Of a stretch of DNA of 64,000 nucleotides, positions 61,744-64,000 are shown piece after piece; positions within the stretch are counted from its first letter, which is position 1, and the number at the start of each line of letters is the position of its first letter. The notes beneath the pieces were generated by a model. The model saw nothing but the letters and a program-made list of their open reading frames with translations, ran no database searches and was not told the DNA's origin. This DNA comes from DATLZU01 sp051293835 (GTDB lineage: Bacteria > Nitrospirota > Nitrospiria > Nitrospirales > Nitrospiraceae): NCBI GenBank assembly GCA_051293835.1, contig JBPKMA010000001.1, forward strand, positions 186,001 to 250,000, written 5' to 3'. The position numbers and the translations under genes are program-made.

Positions 61744-61749
61744 TATAAT
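61744..61749 (+). promoter_or_regulatory. Perfect -10 element of recA
   Basis: TATAAT lies 35 bases before the recA start. The -35 is poor (TAGGTT at 61721-61726). AAAGGAG precedes the ATG. No LexA-type palindrome like that at 53888-53912 was seen near recA. Confidence 0.5.
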
Positions 61750-61783
61750 CCGCCGAGTCCCGCCAACCTAAAGGAGCATCACG

Positions 61784-62878
61784 ATGGCCGAACGAGACGA
61801 GAAGAAACGGGCGTTGGATCTGGCTCTGTCCCAGATTGAAAAACAGTATGGGAAGGGGGCGATCATGAAACTGGGGACGGCGGAAGCGCCAGCCGATGTT
61901 CCGGTTATCTCGACTGGGTCGTTGGGGCTCGATATCGCTCTGGGCGTCGGCGGGTTCCCGCGCGGACGGGTCGTCGAAATTTTCGGTCCTGAAGCGTCGG
62001 GCAAAACCACTCTGACCCTGCACGCTATCGCGGAGGCGCAACGCGCCGGAGGGATCGCGGCCTTTATCGATGCCGAGCATGCGCTCGATTTAGGGTATGC
62101 GAGGAAGCTGGGGGTGCAGACCGACGATTTGTTGGTATCCCAACCGGATACCGGCGAGCAGGCGCTGGAGATCGCCGAGACGCTGGTCCGGAGCGGGGCT
62201 GTCGATCTCATCGTCGTGGACTCGGTCGCGGCGCTGGTCCCTCGCGCAGAGATTGAGGGGGAGATGGGCGACGCTCATATGGGCCTACAAGCCCGGCTTA
62301 TGTCGCAAGCCTTGCGCAAGCTGACGGCCGCCATCTCCAAATCGCAAACGACGGTGATTTTCATCAATCAAATCCGGATGAAGCTGGGCGTGATGTTTGG
62401 CAATCCGGAGACCACTACTGGCGGCAATGCGCTCAAGTTTTACTCTTCCGTGCGGTTAGACATCAGACGGATCGAATCGATCAAAGAAGGGCAGGACGTC
62501 ACAGGCAGCCGGGTGCGGGTGAAGGTCGTCAAGAACAAGCTGGCTCCGCCGTTCAGGCAGGCTGAATTCGATGTGATGTTCGCGGAGGGCATTTCCAAGG
62601 CTGGTGAGTTGGTGGATCTCGGTGTGGAGAAAAAAGTCCTGGAAAAATCCGGCGCCTGGTACTCTTACAAAGGAGAACGACTGGGGCAGGGACGGGAGGC
62701 CGTTCGGGATTATTTGAAAACGAATCAGGCGGTGGCTCGGGAAATCGAAGGCCGGTTGCGGGAGTTGGCGGGCATTCCAGGCTGCGGTGGAGAGAAGAAA
62801 GTCGAGATGAAGGACGAGAAACGTCTGGAGGGCCGAAGCGAAGACCGCAGAAGCCATAGCGCTCGCGCCGGAGCTTGA
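61784..62878 (+). CDS. recA: Recombinase RecA
   Basis: 364 residues. Walker A GPEASGKTTLTLHAI, Walker B LIVVDSVAALVPRAEIEG, L2 loop MFGNPETTTGGNALKFY. Central recombination and SOS coprotease. The C-terminus is longer and charged (DEKRLEGRSEDRRSHSARAGA). The stop directly adjoins recX. No intein is seen. Confidence 0.98.
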   Translation: MAERDEKKRALDLALSQIEKQYGKGAIMKLGTAEAPADVPVISTGSLGLDIALGVGGFPRGRVVEIFGPEASGKTTLTLHAIAEAQRAGGIAAFIDAEHALDLGYARKLGVQTDDLLVSQPDTGEQALEIAETLVRSGAVDLIVVDSVAALVPRAEIEGEMGDAHMGLQARLMSQALRKLTAAISKSQTTVIFINQIRMKLGVMFGNPETTTGGNALKFYSSVRLDIRRIESIKEGQDVTGSRVRVKVVKNKLAPPFRQAEFDVMFAEGISKAGELVDLGVEKKVLEKSGAWYSYKGERLGQGREAVRDYLKTNQAVAREIEGRLRELAGIPGCGGEKKVEMKDEKRLEGRSEDRRSHSARAGA

Positions 62879-63406
62879 ATGACCCGGAGACCGGCTGATA
62901 CGTGGCATCGGCAGCGGTGCCCCGTCCAGGCTGACAAGATGTCTCGCACGGCGATCTCCACTGAGCAGCTCGAGCAGGCCGCACTCCGTTATCTGGCTCA
63001 ACGAGATCGCACCAGCGCTCAGGTCGCACGGCATCTCGACCGCAAGGGTGCCTCCCAGGCACAAGTGCACGCAATCCTACGCCGGTTGACCAAAGCGGGT
63101 TACTTGAACGATCGTGCATTCGCCGCACGGTGGGCGGAGGCTCGGTTAGCCCGGCGTCCGATGGGGCGCGAAGCGCTCAAAGCGGAGTTGTTGCGACAGG
63201 GGCTGTCGGAGGGACTTGTCGTCCGGACGCTTGATACACTCTATCAGCGGGGCCGGGAGCGGGAACTGGCCGAACAGGTGCTCCGACAGGCAGCCCGGCG
63301 CACGCCGGTCTCTTCAAGCCGAGCTGCACGGTTGCTCAGGCAGCGCGGATTCGACGAAGAGACAATCGACCAGGTCGCGCCAAGCGAAGACCGAAATGGA
63401 GTCTAG
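62879..63406 (+). CDS. recX: Regulatory protein RecX
   Basis: 175 residues; the ATG directly follows the recA TGA. The RecX repeats of three-helix units are visible (ALRYLAQRDRTSAQVARHLDRKG, LTKAGYLNDRAFAARWAEARL, ARLLRQRGFDEETI). It inhibits RecA filament growth. It is typically co-transcribed with recA. Confidence 0.93.
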   Translation: MTRRPADTWHRQRCPVQADKMSRTAISTEQLEQAALRYLAQRDRTSAQVARHLDRKGASQAQVHAILRRLTKAGYLNDRAFAARWAEARLARRPMGREALKAELLRQGLSEGLVVRTLDTLYQRGRERELAEQVLRQAARRTPVSSSRAARLLRQRGFDEETIDQVAPSEDRNGV

Positions 63407-63412
63407 TCACCG

Positions 63413-64000
63413 ATGAATTGCAGTGCTCAGGATCTACGCCAGGCTTTTGTCCGCTACTTCGAAAGTCAGGGGCATCAGGCCGTGCCGAGTTCGTCGCTGA
63501 TTCCGCAGGCGGATCCCACCTTGCTGTTCACCAACGCGGGGATGAACCAGTTCAAGCGGGTGTTCCTGGGCGAGGAAACCAGGCCGTATCGCCGTGCGGT
63601 GAGCGTGCAGAAGTGTCTCCGGGCCGGCGGGAAGCACAACGATCTGGAAAATGTCGGCTATACGCGCCGGCACCACACCTTCTTTGAGATGCTGGGCAAC
63701 TTTTCGTTCGGCGATTACTTCAAAGAAGAGGCGATCCGGTTCGCGTGGGAGTTCCTCACCCAAACCATAGGGCTGCCGAAAGACCGCCTCTGGGTCACGA
63801 TTTTCCGGGAAGACGATGAGGCCTATCAGCTGTGGGCAAAAATCGGGATGCCGGCGTCGCGGATCGTGCGCTTCGGCGAAAAGGATAACTTCTGGCAGAT
63901 GGCCGACACCGGTCCTTGCGGTCCATGCTCCGAGATCCATTACGACCAGGGGCCGGCGGTACCGGGCGAGGAGCTGCCCAACGGCGCAGGCGACCGGGTC
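63413..64000 (+). CDS. alaS: Alanyl-tRNA synthetase, 5' part
   Basis: The gene begins at ATG 63413 and runs to the window end (196 codons). The class II motifs are present: FTNAGMNQFKRVFLGEE and the motif-2-like segment CLRAGGKHNDLENVGYTRRHHTFFEMLGNFSFGDYFKEEA, then WQMADTGPCGPCSEIHYD. The last part of the protein lies outside. The usual recA-recX-alaS order supports the name. Confidence 0.97.
   Translation, partial: MNCSAQDLRQAFVRYFESQGHQAVPSSSLIPQADPTLLFTNAGMNQFKRVFLGEETRPYRRAVSVQKCLRAGGKHNDLENVGYTRRHHTFFEMLGNFSFGDYFKEEAIRFAWEFLTQTIGLPKDRLWVTIFREDDEAYQLWAKIGMPASRIVRFGEKDNFWQMADTGPCGPCSEIHYDQGPAVPGEELPNGAGDRV

Overview
The window is GC-rich bacterial DNA with a Gram-negative gene set: LptD, TolC/RND efflux, OprP-type porin, TatC and many lipoproteins. 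The gene mix includes a chlorite-dismutase/HemQ-family heme protein, many NtrC-type and c-di-GMP signalling proteins, and molybdate uptake. Gene neighbourhoods accD-folC-lptD, tsaB-rimI-tatC and recA-recX-alaS are also present. Together these suggest Nitrospirota, probably genus Nitrospira. That is inference from recalled family resemblance; no search was run.

Layout. 1-9 kb: housekeeping (metal permease end, MBL hydrolase, accD, folC, lptD, trxA, recN). 9-17 kb: a minus-strand signalling block made of a 1215-residue fusion protein (receiver-like, PAS, two PilZ, LuxD-like hydrolase, methyltransferase), a GAF histidine kinase, an NtrC regulator and an HD-GYP regulator. 17-31 kb: a PHM-like copper protein, PP2C phosphatase, nuclease, DUF507 pair, bcp, radA, tsaB, rimI, tatC and a cyclophilin. 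31-54 kb is accessory: a TPR protein with internal DNA repeats, an RND efflux operon, a decayed gene copy, a second sensor-kinase/NtrC pair, then a molybdate (oxyanion) acquisition region with an XRE-plus-binding-domain regulator, two ModA-like proteins, an outer-membrane porin, a UGA-interrupted TOBE protein, a Mop protein, modB and modC. 53-58 kb: an AT-rich spacer, a LexA-like repressor with an operator lying over its own start codon, small orphan genes and tRNA-Met. 58-64 kb: HemQ-like protein, cinA, thpR, recA, recX and the start of alaS.

How they may work together. PilZ (c-di-GMP binding) and HD-GYP (c-di-GMP hydrolysis) genes share one block, suggesting a local c-di-GMP circuit. The molybdate region combines porin, periplasmic binders, ABC transporter, storage protein and a putative intracellular sensor, which would fit a lineage whose energy metabolism depends on molybdoenzymes such as nitrite oxidoreductase.

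The strongest candidates for something undescribed are the 1215-residue fusion and the molybdate island. The clearest sequence-level discoveries are the eroded second copy of the 43.3-44.4 kb outer-membrane gene, two genes broken by in-frame UGA codons, and the self-operator of the LexA-like regulator.
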